A stretch of DNA of 64,000 nucleotides from Carnegiea gigantea (GCA_029747015.1 JAKOGI010000579.1:62001-126000), one strand, 5' to 3'. Positions 24,591 through 36,054 are shown, numbered from the stretch's first letter. The notes: generated from the sequence alone by a model not told the origin. Numbers and translations: made by a program.

Positions 24591-24750
24591 AGACTTCACA
24601 TAAATTAGGAAAAATTCCTACAAGCACTTTCACCAACACTACCAGTGCAATTAAACAGGAAAAAGAAAAATAACAAGAAAACAAAACAAAGCAAAACAAT
24701 AGACATGCTTAGTCACGTTCTTAAGACAATACTCAATAGTTAGCAATTTA

Positions 24751-24769
24751 GTCCTCGACAACGGCACCA
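24751..24769 (-). promoter_or_regulatory. Primer binding site of the Athila-like element
   Basis: On - it reads TGGTGCCGTTGTCGAGGAC, six bases from the LTR. It is a diverged match to the complement of the tRNA-Asp 3' end, the usual Athila primer. Confidence 0.65.
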
Positions 24770-24775
24770 AAAACT

Positions 24776-25959
24776 TGATCAATAATGCCACAAGCGCACA
24801 GGTGTTCATAGTATAGATAAAGATATCGTTCCTCAGGGACTAAAGTAATCTATTGAGCCTAGTCTTGTTAGAATATGCTAAGCAAAACTCAGTTTCAAGT
24901 GGATTCGGTTAACTACTGCAAATAAACTTGTTTAAATCAATAAGAGAAAAATGTCTAAGAATTTTCGCAGTTATGGAAGAGAATTGGATCAAAATGAATA
25001 AACATGTGCTATTCTCTAATTGGTTAATTTGACTTAATCCAAGTTCAATATATTCGATTACTTACTAGCCCTCCTAACATATAAGTCTCTCTTTCGAGAC
25101 GAAGTTATGCTATATCTAATTAAGCAGTCCAACAACCAAATGTCGTCTTTCGAATGTTCACTTGATTGTTTCAATTGTGTAAGTAAATTTTTTGGCCAAA
25201 AATCAACTCGCAACATGAATAACACTTAATAGAACGAAATCAAACCAATCATGAAAATAAGCACAATTCTTTAAAAATCAAACCATGATCCAATAACAAT
25301 TCCAAACACTACTAAATCCCTAGACTAAGATAACTATTTAGACATGATAAAAGATAAACTAACCAAAAAAAGATTGGCAAAATCTTAAGCAGAAGGGACT
25401 GGACTGAGATGGCCTTTACCAAGGGCTTGGAACCACCTCAGGATCAAAACTGTCACACTCAAAACTCACTCAAAACTAAACTAAGAATAAAATTTGAGAG
25501 AAAACTAATCTAAACTAAACTATTTGCTTGCTTTGCTTTGGAGTTGAAGTTGAGTGCTTTGGAATGCTGCAGAACGTCTCTATTTATAGAGAATTTCAAT
25601 TGATCTCAGCCACACAGTAGAGGGAAAATAAAGAGGCAACAGTTACAGGCACACCACGGTCCGTGGACTCCACCACGGGCTGACCGTGGTCTGTGCTGGA
25701 TCTAGAATTTCTCTCTTTCTTTGCTCTGCCGTCGTGGCATAACATGGATGACTATGGGGGAGCTAAAATACAGCCATTGAAGGGAAAATGTTGGGTAAAA
25801 AGACTAAAAATCCTACAAAACATCCTACAAAACACATAAAACAACTATACCCAAACATAAGTTGAGAATAAGAGAGTAAATAACATCATTAAGTATAAAA
25901 TTCTCCTAAAAACGAGACAAAATAGCCCTAGAAGGGTGTTACATATTAAGCACTTATCA
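24776..25959 (-). repeat. 5' LTR of the Athila-like element
   Basis: 1,184 bp. A TATA box on - lies at about 25583-25593. It is similar to 8667-9931 throughout, apart from one deletion of about 80-85 bp near 25020-25035 and scattered substitutions. Confidence 0.85.
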
Positions 25960-27092
25960 GCTGTTTAATATCAAATGGGGATTACCAACAACAATTAAAA
26001 TTGACAATATTATGTATTAATAAACAGATATTAAAAACTACTTGATGTCATGTCAGTGCATCCTCATTTTCCCATGATAACTGCTTGTGTTCATCTGTGG
26101 TAAAAGTGTGCAAATCTAAATCATTCAAAACATTAGTTCACAAGGGTCCACATTGCGATAGTATTTCATTTAGCTCATCTACACCACATGAGTAGCTAAG
26201 TTGTAGATCATGAGTAGGGATATAAATTAAAACTACACCAAAAGTTATTATTTCTTCTCGAATAAGGAAAAGAATATCAAATACTAGTGGCGTACCCTTG
26301 TATCTTCATTTTCTGAGAGCAAGTCTCTTCGTTGAAGTTTAATTATGCTGTCTTCATCCAACACGTGATGCTTCTCCAATGTCAACCTCTAGCCCGTTGA
26401 TTTTATGCTGCCATCTTGAAGTGATGCCCTTACTTGTCTACTTCCTTTTTTACATGGTGACTGTTTTGGTGCTTTGTGTGGGTGAGGTTTTAGTTTTATT
26501 TCATTTATAGTAATTGGGCTATCCCTTATGGCGACAAGCTTATTGGGAAAGTATGATTTATTAAAACATAGGTTATTTAGAGCTGTAGGAAATGTCATTC
26601 CGGTAATTGGAGAGTTGTCATCATTTTCACTAGCAAGCTCTCTCCTTCGCTTACAAGTTTTATCATTTGGTTTGCCAAAGTTCTAGCTAGTGAACTTGTT
26701 GAAAGGGGATTTTGAGTGTTGTGTTGATAGTTTTGATAAAGGATCATCAAATAAATTTAGAGCAGGAGGAGGAGCAATAATGAGAACATCGTTATCTCTA
26801 CTTGATTCAAATTCTGTCTTTTATATATTACTGATGCAAATTTCATCCTTTACCATATCCTCCTTTTTCATTCTATAATCTATGACCATATAATGTAGAG
26901 ATAGTAACAAATTTTTAATTGATTGCAATTCGATAAATACTTTCTCAAATTTTTCTGAGCAATTGCATGCCCACCTATACATCTCACATGAATTCTTCTA
27001 TTTTGATTTCTACAAGTTGCAAAAAAGGACCAGTGTAACATATCAGGTGAATCCAAGAAAGACATATCACAAAATATATTTGTTCTAATCAA
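25960..27092 (-). pseudogene. Ulp1-like gene, N-terminal part
   Basis: Read on - from about 27092: CIGGHAIAQKNLRKYLSNC (about 26930-26985), then MKKEDMVKDEICISNI (about 26825-26875), IIAPPPALNLFDDPLSK, CKRRRELASENDDNSP and MTFPTALNNLCFNKSYFPNK (26540-26598), ending at a likely donor near 26300. A further exon-like piece (HDLQLSYSCGVDELNEIL) lies at about 26130-26210. Joined over the Athila-like insertion, the last codons read FDIKQLMKSYDLYDLHG, which continues the gene at 7700. At least four stops are present. The conserved N-terminal segments match no domain I can name; their link to the protease rests on contiguity. Confidence 0.55.
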
Positions 27093-27109
27093 ACAAAAAT
27101 TAGATACAA

Positions 27110-27478
27110 TTAATTATAACATTTGTAAAAACATAAAAAGAAAATCTTTGGTGAAGAGCTCACTTATTACAAACAGGTTGATATATATAATCAAACACAA
27201 AAAATACATACAATTTACTATGACATTAGTGAAAACATAAAGATAAAATCTTTGATTAAGAACCTAATTTAATACATACAAGTCCATATAATCAAGCAAA
27301 GAATTGCATACAATTCATTATAATATTTGTGAACACATAAAGATAAAGCAGTTGTTTAAGAACCCAATTAATTACATACAAGTCCATATAATCAAACACA
27401 AAATTATACACAATTTATTATAATATTTGTGAAAACATAAAGATAAAATCTTCATTTAAGAACCCAATTAATTACATA
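27110..27478. repeat. Tandem repeat, about 100-bp unit, 3.7 copies
   Basis: The anchor GTGAAAACATAAAGATAAA recurs at about 27229, 27329 (diverged) and 27429, exactly 100 bp apart, with an older copy from about 27124. The unit is AT-rich and contains GTCCATATAATCAA. It lies in the subterminal part of the MULE. Confidence 0.8.
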
Positions 27479-27550
27479 AAATAATTTACCTTGTGTGCCT
27501 CCAATTCAATATGATGGTTGTATTTGCTTGAAAAAAGATCTATGCGATAA

Positions 27551-28262
27551 CAATACAACAACAACAACAACAACTCCCAATGCGGGTCCCGCTTTCGCGG
27601 GGTTTGAGGAGATCCAGCTGTAGGCAACCTTACCCCTACCGGTATTCCTACCCATAGAGAGGTTGATTCCTTAAAACCCACAAAACAGCTTTGAAAAAGG
27701 TTTAAAGAGAAAACGATTGCAAACCAAAAACCAAGGAGGAGAAAAAAGGGGGGGGGGGGGGCAAAATAAACAAGGAGCAGAGACATATCTCAACCAACCA
27801 GGGGTGCTAGATGCCGTCACATCCCAAAAAAAGCACGACCTGCAGACAAGCACACCAAAACCCTACCTGCCCCACCCCACCGAAGCTACTAGCACCGAAG
27901 CAGCCGGTCCCCTACAATTAGAGACCTTAATCTTATCCCGCCACGACCTCCTATCCTGAGCCATATCCTCCGTCAGACCGACAACTCTCATGTCCTCTCT
28001 AACTACTTCCTCTAGGCTCTTCTTCGGTCTACCCCTCCCTCTCTTTCCACCGGGGGGGACGATCATCTCGCACCTCCGCACTGGGCCGGCCACACTTCTC
28101 CTCTTTACGTGGCCGAACCATCTAAGCCTCGATTCCCTCATCTTCTCCTCTATGGGGGCCACTTTAGCTAAGCTCCTGATTACTCTATTCCTAATTCTGT
28201 CCAATCTCGTAAAACCACACATCCACCTGATCATTCTCATCTCAGCTACCATCAACCTTTAG
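27551..28262 (-). mobile_element. RTE-type LINE, 5'-truncated 3' end
   Basis: On - the reading frame (28255-27900) gives the C-terminal signature of plant RTE-like elements: AEMRMIRWMCGFTRLDRIRN, RLRWFGHVKRR, GRGRPKKSLEE, AQDRRSWRDKI. The upstream RT and endonuclease are missing, typical of truncated target-primed insertion. The 3' end has the GGGTAAGG and CCCGC blocks and a (GTT)n tail on - (27555-27574). A run of about 14 G lies at 27749-27762. No target duplication was identified. Confidence 0.85.
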
Positions 28263-28880
28263 GCCTGCGTCTTTTTTAGATGAACAATACGAATATGCAA
28301 TTTAGATGAACTAATGAACTGTGTCTAATATTTTTATTACAAAACTATATTTATACTAGTGCATGGCTGGGAATAAAAAAATAACCTAAAACTTCGCTTG
28401 ACCCAAAAAAAAAAAAAAAATACGAAACTAAAAATTCCCAAAAACAAGCTAAGGTAGATTCAAACCCTAGACCTGTGCTACGGCAACTAAGAGATTAACC
28501 AGAGCAACCACTCTTCTTTCCGTACAATACTTGTAGCTTAATCAATAATACTAATAAGCATATAATAGAACAACAGCGAAACGAACCTCCCACTACAACG
28601 TTGACCATCTGCCGGAATGTGACCCATCTGAAACTCATCGCCGCTCGAAGCTTCACTGTCTCCGATGTATAGAAAAGCCAGCGACATTCACACGGGGTGG
28701 GTGAGCGAATCGGAATGCACGTTGGACGGGGGAGGACTGGCTACTCGACGCCGCCGCCTAGGCCTGCCTTGTCACCGGTTGCTGTAGTTTTGTTGACGCC
28801 ACTGTACTGTAGTCGACCCTCCATTGTTTCCCGCCATGGAAGGGGAAGGGAAGGGGAAAGGGAAAGGGAAGGGGAAGAGT
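28263..28880. other. MULE right subterminal region with GGGAAG microsatellite
   Basis: Non-coding. It contains an A run near 28410-28425, a GC-rich island at 28560-28830 and a (GGGAAG)-type purine repeat at about 28838-28877. By position it may hold the promoter of the minus-strand Ulp1-like gene. Confidence 0.4.
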
Positions 28881-29052
28881 TTAAAAATTAATTAATTTAT
28901 TGATTTAACTTTTTATTGAATTGAAGGAGTGAATTATTTACTCCTTCAAACATAACATTTATAAATTAATTTTATTTATTTTGATTTTAATTTCAAGAAA
29001 TAATTAGAAAAATCAACTGTTTATATCTAATCATGTCAAATGTATGATGTAT

Positions 29053-29113
29053 ATCGCGGGAATTATGGTAATTTCCGTAATTTCCATTTAGTGGATATTA
29101 CCTTACCTGTTGG
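29053..29113 (-). repeat. Right terminal inverted repeat of the MULE
   Basis: Complement of the left end, see 1842-1904. The sequence inside it (28880-29050) is AT-rich, like the inside of the left end. Confidence 0.6.
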
Positions 29114-29122
29114 ATTTTTTCA
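29114..29122. repeat. Right 9-bp target duplication of the MULE
   Basis: ATTTTTTCA, partner of 1833-1841. Homology to the 3' end of the chromovirus pol at 36607 onwards starts within this copy. Confidence 0.7.
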
Positions 29123-29164
29123 AGCCAAATCTCTAGGGCCGAGCTTTTCCAAGCTGAGGAGAGA
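29123..29164 (+). pseudogene. 3' end of a chromovirus pol (MULE target)
   Basis: With the right MULE duplication, this piece reads FQAKSLGPSFSKLRRDDGFI, the counterpart of LQANSLGVSFSKWGRDDGFI at 36607-36665; about 35 of 44 bases agree. It marks the element in which the MULE landed. The matching upstream part would be the sequence ending at 1832. Confidence 0.6.
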
Positions 29165-29345
29165 TGATGGATTCATCAAGCTTAGATGTCTTCTCATCAC
29201 ATATTATTGCTAGTGTGTTTAATGAATGCACCTCCTAAATAAGGCACAATGTCTAATCAGGAAGGTTATGCACCATTCAATATTGAATGAATATTGATTT
29301 GAGCACCTATAAGTAAGGTGTTTATGTACCTTTGTTAATCATCTA
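29165..29345 (+). repeat. Fragmentary chromovirus LTR, left side
   Basis: Begins TGATGGATTCATCAAG, like the LTR at 36651, and shares TGTACCTTTGTTAATCATCTATC and the end-like block GAATATTGATTTGAGCAC. The blocks are in a different order from the right LTR, so it is rearranged or deleted internally. Confidence 0.5.
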
Positions 29346-32241
29346 TCCTGCTATTGGTGACACTGCTACCAAGAGTGAGCATGAAGACTATGAGAGGGAG
29401 AGTCATCTTACTGTCGTATGATGTTTTCTTTCTTCTATTGATTATGACTCTTAAAAACGTACTACTATCTTTGAGACTAAAATGCTCTGTAGGGGTAAAA
29501 TTCTTTATTTAGTCATTGATTATGGTAGTTCCATGAGTGATTTCTAAGTGTGCTGTGAAACTTCTCAATCTTCAGACGATACCCTATTCCACCCCTATTA
29601 GGGTTGCTTGGGTTGATAAGACATCTTTGACAATTTCTAAGAACTGTGAAGTCCCTCTCCAATTAGGTGCGTATTCTGAAAAGATTTGGTGTAATGTATT
29701 ACCTACGGATATTGCCCACATTTTGTTAGGTCATCCCTGGTTATATAACAAAAATGCCACCAATTTTGGAAAGGATAATACATGTGTGTTCATACATAAT
29801 GGAAAGAGGATTAAGTTAGCTCCTGCTCAACCATCGGAACATAATAATCCCAAAAGAACTAACCCTAAATTGCCTCAATCTAAGGAACAGGCTAAAAAGT
29901 TACATTTTTTATCTGGATATGAATGTGAAATAGAAGGAAAACAGTCCAGTATGTTGCTAGCTTTAGTAGCCAAAGCCCCACCTGTGTTTCCCTGTGCTAC
30001 TACATGTAAGATGTCCCTTGATATTAGTGACATTCTTGATGAATTTAAGGATGTATCTCTTGACGATCTTCCTGCTGAACTACCTCCTTTGAGGGATATC
30101 TAACATGCTATAGACCTTGTCCTAGGATCGCCCTTACCTAACGTACCTTACTATAGAATGAACCATGGTGAACGTGAAGAGCTTAATAAACAAATTGAGA
30201 TGGCTCTTGGAGGATGTGTATTGACAGTAGAGCCATTAATAAAATTACTGTAAGATATAGGTTTCCTAATCCTAGACTTGATGATATGTTGGACCAGATG
30301 TCGGGATCTAAATGTTTCTTGAAAATTGACCTTGCGGTAGGAAACTATTAATTGAGAATAATACTTGAGAATGAGTGGAAAATTGCCTTTAAAACTCCCG
30401 AAGGATTGTTTAATGGTTAGTTATGCCCTTCAGTTTAACCAATGCCCCTAGTACTTTTATGAGAGCCGTGACTCATATTCTTTGCCCTTTCCTTGGGAAG
30501 TTTGTGGTAGTGTACTTTGATGACATTCTAATATACAACCCTTCTGGGGAAGAACACCTGAAACACTTAAGGTTAGTCCTTGAGGTCCTCTAAGCACAAA
30601 AGTTATACATTAATTTAGCTAAATGTTCTTTCTTGCAATCTGAGGTCATTTTCGTTGGGTTTGTTGTGCCAATGAAAGGAATTTTTACCGATTCCGAAAA
30701 GGTCAAATCTATAGTAGAGTAGCTCGAACCTAAAACCATTTCTAATGTGAGAAGCTTTCATAGGTTAGCCACTTTCTATAAATGCTTTATCAAGAATTTT
30801 AGTTCCTCTATGGCTCCTATCATTGACTGTTTGAGAAAAGGTGCATTTACATGGACTAAACCTGCGAAAGAAGTTTTTAACCTAATTAAAAAGAAAATGA
30901 TTGAGGCCCCTGTCTTATGCCATCTTAATTTTTCTAAAGTATTCGAAGTTGCTTGTGATGCTTCAGGGGTCGGGATAGGACGTGTTTTGAGTCAAAGACA
31001 CCTTATAGCTTACTTTAGCGAGAAGCTTAATGATTCCAGGAGAGATAAGTACACCACCTATGAGAAAGAGTTTTATGGTTTTGTGTGTTGTTTGGAACAT
31101 TGGCGATACTATCTCCTTCCTAAGTAGTTTGTTCTTTGGAGTGATCATGATGCATTGAAATTCGTTAACAACCACAGAAAACTTAGAGAGAAACACGCTA
31201 AGTGGGTTGAGTTCCTTCAAGATTATTCCTTCATGCTTAAACATCGTTCAGGTGTTGAAAATATTGTTGTTGATGCTTTGAGTAGAGTAGGACTTCTATT
31301 GCATAGATGGACTACATCAGTTGTTGGATTTGAAAAACTGAAAGACCAATACACCTTGTACCCGGACTTTGCTAAGACTTATGATGAGGTTTTGCATGGT
31401 AACCATCGTGACTTTGTTGATTATATGATTGTGGATGGCTATTTGTTTTATGGATCAAAGTTGTGCATTCCTAACACCTTGCGTCGTGGTTTTCTAATAT
31501 GGGAATTGCATGATGGAGGTCTTGCCAGTCATTTGGGTCGGGATAGACCACCATTCTTATTGCTGACCCTTTTTTTGGCCCTGCTTACGCAAGGATATGG
31601 CCCAAGTTATCTCTCAATGTCGAACTTGCCAGCTTGCAAAAGCTAGGAAGCAAAACACTAGCTTATATACTCCTTTACCTGTTCCACACATTCCCTTGAA
31701 AGACCTTAGTATGGATTTTGTCTTATGTATTTCATGAACTGCTAGAGGTCATGATTGCATTCTCGTTGTTGTGGATAGGTTTTCTAAGATGGCACATTTC
31801 ATCCCTTGTAGCAAAACTACTGATGCATCCTATGTTGCAAGGATCTTCTTTACGAAAATTGTTCGTTGCATGATTTGCCATCATCTATTGTGTCTGATAG
31901 GGATGTTAAACTTATAAGTCATTTTTAGAGGACATTGTGGAAACTGTTTGGCACTCACTTAAAATTTTCTGCTGCTTTCCACCCTCAAACTGATGGACAA
32001 CCAAGGTTGTCAACTGGAGTCTAGGTAACCTTCTTAAATGTCTTGTCGGTGAGAAACCTAATACTTGGGATTTGATTTTACCCACTGCTGAATTTGCTTA
32101 AAATAATGTTGTAAACAAGTCCACTAGAAAGAGTCCATTTAAAGCTGTGCATGGTATTGTTCCTCGTCTTCCTTTTGATTTAGTGTGGTTACCTATTGAT
32201 TCTCGGCCTACTGAATTTGCTGAAACTTTTGCTAAACATAT
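29346..32241 (+). pseudogene. Chromovirus gag end, protease, RT, RNase H and integrase (first part)
   Basis: Decayed Ty3/gypsy pol on +. Protease: LVIDYGSS near 29513-29535 and HILLGHPWLYNK (about 29718-29750). A long linker to PAELPPLRDI (30103) ends in a stop. [19 protein letters not shown] and an intact YFDD at 30513-30524. RNase H: EVACDASGVGIG and TYEKEFYGFVCCLEHW (about 30945-31100), ending VVDALSRV. Integrase: zinc-binding ELHDGGLASHLG and CRTCQLAK, core DFVLCIS, then FHPQTDGQ at about 31980. Stops occur throughout and the gag domain is missing, so it is immobile. Integrase is cut at 32241 by a solo LTR. Confidence 0.85.
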
Positions 32242-33249
32242 TGTAACACCCGCATTCCTTGTTTTTTGTTAAGCTAATTGTATTACCCTTTTACGTTACA
32301 AAATCGTATTTGTATTAACTATATAAGTTAAATTATTATTGATGTGCTTATGTGAATGATAATTTTATTAAACAAAGAATATTATCGTTTCTGTTATCAT
32401 TATTATTAGTTTTGAAAATCCTTCGAAGATTTTTAATAAGCGTTAATAAGGATTTTTATCAGTTTCTAAATCGAGTAGAAACTCGAACATGATTAGGTTG
32501 CCAACCTTAGAATTCATTTAATTGATTAATAAATCAAACCCTGATATATTTGGGAACGAATAATTGACGAACGATTGTATTGACGATCTGGGTTTAGAAT
32601 AAGAGATACGAGATTGGACTAAAGATTTTAGTTGATGGGCAAGTTTTAACCCAAAAAAAGGAAGAAATGAGTAAAAGGGGCCGAAGCCCCTTGTTTTTCT
32701 AGGAAAAAAAAAAACCACGACCAAGAGGGGGTTTCTGCTGCCCTAGCCCCGAGCGACCACGCATAGAGAGAGGGGTCGATGGAGCAAATTGAGAGAGAGG
32801 ACTGAGACGGCGGCCATGCGACGGCGGCGGCGGGCAGCTAGAACGGCCAGCGCTAGTGGCGGCAACCCCCCACTGGCCAGTACACGGTTTGGGCACAGAA
32901 CAGCAGCAGAAAACAGGGTCTAGATTGATTTGTTTGGGTCTGAGATTAGCATCCAATAGGGGTGAGTTTTCGGGTTCCTGAGCATTCACAACAGCACACG
33001 AAAGTCCTTAAAACGGGTCCTCAAGCTTGGAGTCCAGGTGGGTGTTTCTTACCTCCTAAGTATTAGTAATTTCGAAAAGGTTTTAGCCCTTTGAGTGATG
33101 ATACATGTTCATCTAGGGTTAGCCGGATTAATCGGGATTGTGATGACTAATTGAGCATGCTCTATTTTAGTTGAATTCAGTTTAAATTGATATATGTTAG
33201 TTTCGAATTAGTCAGACTAGTTGAACTAATTTTTATGCCTAAGATTGCC

Positions 33250-33690
33250 CCAAATCGGTGCATGTTAACTGAACTATTTGTTATGCCTGAAATGTTCCTT
33301 AAATTAGGCTAGAACAAACTCCTTAGTTGGGTAGAAAGTATGCGCTTTAAATTGACGAGAATGTGTGATTTCCATGTTTGGCAAATTGGACATTATGGGA
33401 GTAAAGAACACTTTAATTCGATGCACGTTAATTTAGTTACTTTATGCTTGGAAGTAGCTTCGAAATAATCTGAGAATGTTTTGAATCAATGCCCGTTAAG
33501 TTAACTAATTCATGCCTGAAAATGACTTTGAAATGACCTAAGAATACCTAAAATCGATGCATGCTTTGAATCGATACATGTTAAGTGAGCTAATTCATGC
33601 TTAAAAGTAGTCTTTGAAACAACCTGAGAATGTTTTAAGCCGATGCATGTTTAGTTGGTTAGTTCTGCTTTGAAAATGACATGAATATGA
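33250..33690. repeat. Degenerate tandem repeats inside the solo LTR, about 75 bp
   Basis: About five units share CGATGCATGTTAAGT, TAATTCATGC and CTGAGAATG-like blocks. They are strongly diverged from each other, so the array is older than the insertion or was inherited with the LTR. Confidence 0.65.
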
Positions 33691-34854
33691 CATGCTTATT
33701 TCGTAAATGTGAGTTATAAATGCAAGTTAGTTTCATGCCTTATTAGTTCTTTCGGTCCGTTGAGCACCCTACTTAAGTTAATGAAATGTATATGTTTATA
33801 AATGCCGTAATGTGCCGCTGGATGGATGCTGATCGCTCGGTAAGTTATATGTCGCTCTTACACATTTCTATATGACTTTCATGATAATGTACTATGGTTA
33901 TGGAATTGAAAATCGAGTTGGTAGTTGGATGGCTCAAGGATGAAGTGATGAGAGTTTTGAGGTTCTTTATGGTTGGTGTTGTGCGATGAGGGAGCCTGGG
34001 TTATGTTTGACCGCAATCGTGTGGATTGCGAGGCCATGTGTGGCTTATTCTGCCAAGTTGAAGTATGAAGTATTTGAATGTGTTATGTGTAAATCCCTCC
34101 CCTTCACGTCATTGAGCTTGATTGTGCGTGTGAGGCTGAAATTTTGAAAAAGAAGATTTTTTGTGGTTTAAAATAATAGTAGTCATAAGTATTAGCGAAC
34201 GATGACCTATTTTTAACAATACGAATACAGTTTTGGGAGTAAACCTGCTGGAATGGGGGAATCCCTAAGGAGTTTTCAAAAGGAGTGCATTATATGAAAA
34301 ATGATTTCGCTGTAAGATACAGCAAACTTATTAGCCGCTATGGCCATACACTTTAAATTGGCTAAGATATCGTGCTCAGGGACAATAAGATGGGAGTGAA
34401 CTCGCTAGAACGGGGGAATCCCATGAGAGTAAACCTACTTGTACAGGGGAATCCCTAGGCTAGGGAATAGCCCCAATAGTGGGAAACCCTAGAGGCCCTG
34501 ACGAGAGTTAAGGTCCAATTTAGTTGCCATCCTAGGAGTAAGAGATTAGTGTGAGTGATAGTCTCACTAGGGGTTGAGAATAGATCTCACCCAACCAGCA
34601 CATGATGATGATCTTATACTCAGGGTATTTTCCTAATAAGTAAGAAAAGCAGTCGATATTTCTCCATTTTAAGTATTTCAGAAAGGAAGAAAGTTTTTAA
34701 GGGCCATTAAGAGGTCAGTTCGAATGAGATTCGAATACTTTTTAAGGATCATTAGAGGATCATTATGAAAGAGATTCCTTTTAAAAAATATAAGTCTCAA
34801 GAGGCTAAGAAAAGAGTTTTTATGAGCCTCAAGAGGCTAAGTAAAGTGTTTTCA

Positions 34855-35290
34855 GAAAAAGAAAGAAAGATTCCTGTGCACATCTTGTGATTAAGATTCT
34901 AAGTACAGTATGAATGAAATTCTAAATAAAGCATGGTTATATCATTGTAATGCATCGAGCATATAAGTTTAAATGTGCATATTTTGTGAAAGAAAGTTCC
35001 TTGCATAATCTTTAGTCCATGTGTTTAAGCATCTCGCATAAATGAATTGGATGGACAAGGCATAAATCACGCATTATACCACATAGCCTATAGTTGGGAG
35101 TCAACGAAATTCTCTATCGTTCAGAAAGAAGAAAGGAAGATGTCGGTGCATATCCTGTGCTTATTTTATGAATGAGTTTGAAATGAAATTTCAAGTAAGG
35201 CATGGCCATATCCCTACAATGAATCAAACATTTAAGCTTTGAATGTGCATAATCTATGAAAGAAAGTTCAGTGCATTGTTCTTGTTGCTT
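34855..35290. repeat. Direct repeat of about 155 bp inside the solo LTR
   Basis: 34855-35010 and 35125-35290 share GTGCATATC-TGTG, AAGCATGG-ATAT, AATGTGCATA and GTGAAAGAAAGTTC blocks about 270 bp apart. A shorter repeat (GGGGGAATCCC with AGTAAACCT) lies at 34240-34470. Confidence 0.6.
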
Positions 35291-36054
35291 GTTTTCGTGC
35301 CTGAGTGCCTGCTAGTGAGGAAATTTGGTCATTTAGAGACCTAAAAATGAGTTTGAGTGGCTAGAATAAAATTTATGGGTAATAATCTGTCCTTGGGGAC
35401 TATGATTACCTAATATGATAGTAATACATAAATATGTGACATATGACTATTAATGGTATTATTGCCTGTAACGGTTTTAGTTTTAAGGAGTCGGGAATAC
35501 TTACTGAGCGTGTGGTTGCTCATCCCATTACTCTTTACCCTTTTTCCTAGGTTTTTATTATGACAGGTAGAAGTCAATTTATAAGTGCCAAGTTGGAGTC
35601 TACCTTTGCTTGATAAGGTGCCATGTGTGCACGTACAGAAGTGGATTTACATGTTAAATGACGTAACATGATGTATTCCTAGTTTGTAATTATATACAAA
35701 CAAGTACTCTAGTTCATGCAATGCATATTATTTATAAGTCGCTCTATATGGCCATGTGAGCCAACCATCTTATTAGTCAGTTTCTTTTTAACTGAACTTG
35801 TCTATATTTTGGGATGCAAACCCCCAGTACTCTGGTTGTGTGAACTGTAGAGTTGTATCTTTTATTTCTTTTTTATTAATGAACTATATTGTTTGATGTA
35901 CGCGAAGCGAGTTCCTCGTTGAGTTATGAACTCCGGCGTGTAGCCGTTGAGCTTATTTTAGAGTTCTTTATACTTCCGTTGATTACAGGGGTTTAACTAG
36001 GAAGTAAGCAAACGTAATACTCCTAGCCCTAGGGGTTGGAGGTGTTACACATAT

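Larger units (their letters stand above)
8667..25959 (-). mobile_element. Athila-like Ty3/gypsy retrotransposon, with a nested insertion
   Basis: This minus-strand LTR element is inserted in the Ulp1-like gene. Target duplication GCTGT at 8662-8666 and 25960-25964; 5' LTR 24776-25959, 3' LTR 8667-9931, both TGAT...ATCA in outline. The order on - is PBS, gag, protease, RT, RNase H, integrase, a long 3' non-coding region and the polypurine tract. The gag type (phrase FPFSLRDK, RAWLHSLPSS, PHHG) and the PBS resembling the 3' end of tRNA-Asp are characteristic of the Athila lineage. Removing the insertion at 14341-21818 leaves about 9.8 kb. No env-like ORF is readable in 9950-11900. Stops in every gene show it is dead. 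Confidence 0.85.
1842..29113. mobile_element. Mutator-like element (MULE) with nested insertions
   Basis: Both ends are flanked by the identical 9-mer ATTTTTTCA (1833-1841 and 29114-29122), the 9-bp target duplication expected of Mutator transposition. The ends are diverged inverted repeats: 1872-1904 and the complement of 29053-29085 match at 25 of 33 gapless positions, and both lie about 30 bp inside the duplications. Inside are a FAR1-type transposase on + and an Ulp1-like protease on -, a combination known from some plant MULEs. Without the nested Athila-like element, its partial duplication and the LINE, the MULE would be roughly 8 kb. Both genes carry stops and frameshifts, so it is no longer autonomous. 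Confidence 0.75.
32242..36049. mobile_element. Solo LTR of 3.8 kb, chromovirus (Tekay/Del-like)
   Basis: Starts TGTAACACC and ends GGTGTTACA, perfect inverted ends, flanked by the 5-bp duplication CATAT (32237-32241 and 36050-36054). Removing it rejoins the integrase frame as FAKHI then HDVHADVQQK. There is no internal domain, PBS or polypurine tract, so it is a solo LTR left by LTR-LTR recombination. The length and termini are like those of Tekay/Del chromoviruses, which is an inference. Inside are a GC-rich patch (32700-33000) and three sets of degenerate repeats. Confidence 0.85.

Noticed and set aside
27990..28262. Plus-strand ORF opposite the RTE fragment
   Set aside because: Shadow of the minus-strand LINE reading, which has a recognisable family signature.
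28430..28530. tRNA-like stretch on - with GGTTTGAATC
   Set aside because: No cloverleaf can be drawn, and the A box is poor; it is more likely part of the MULE subterminal DNA.
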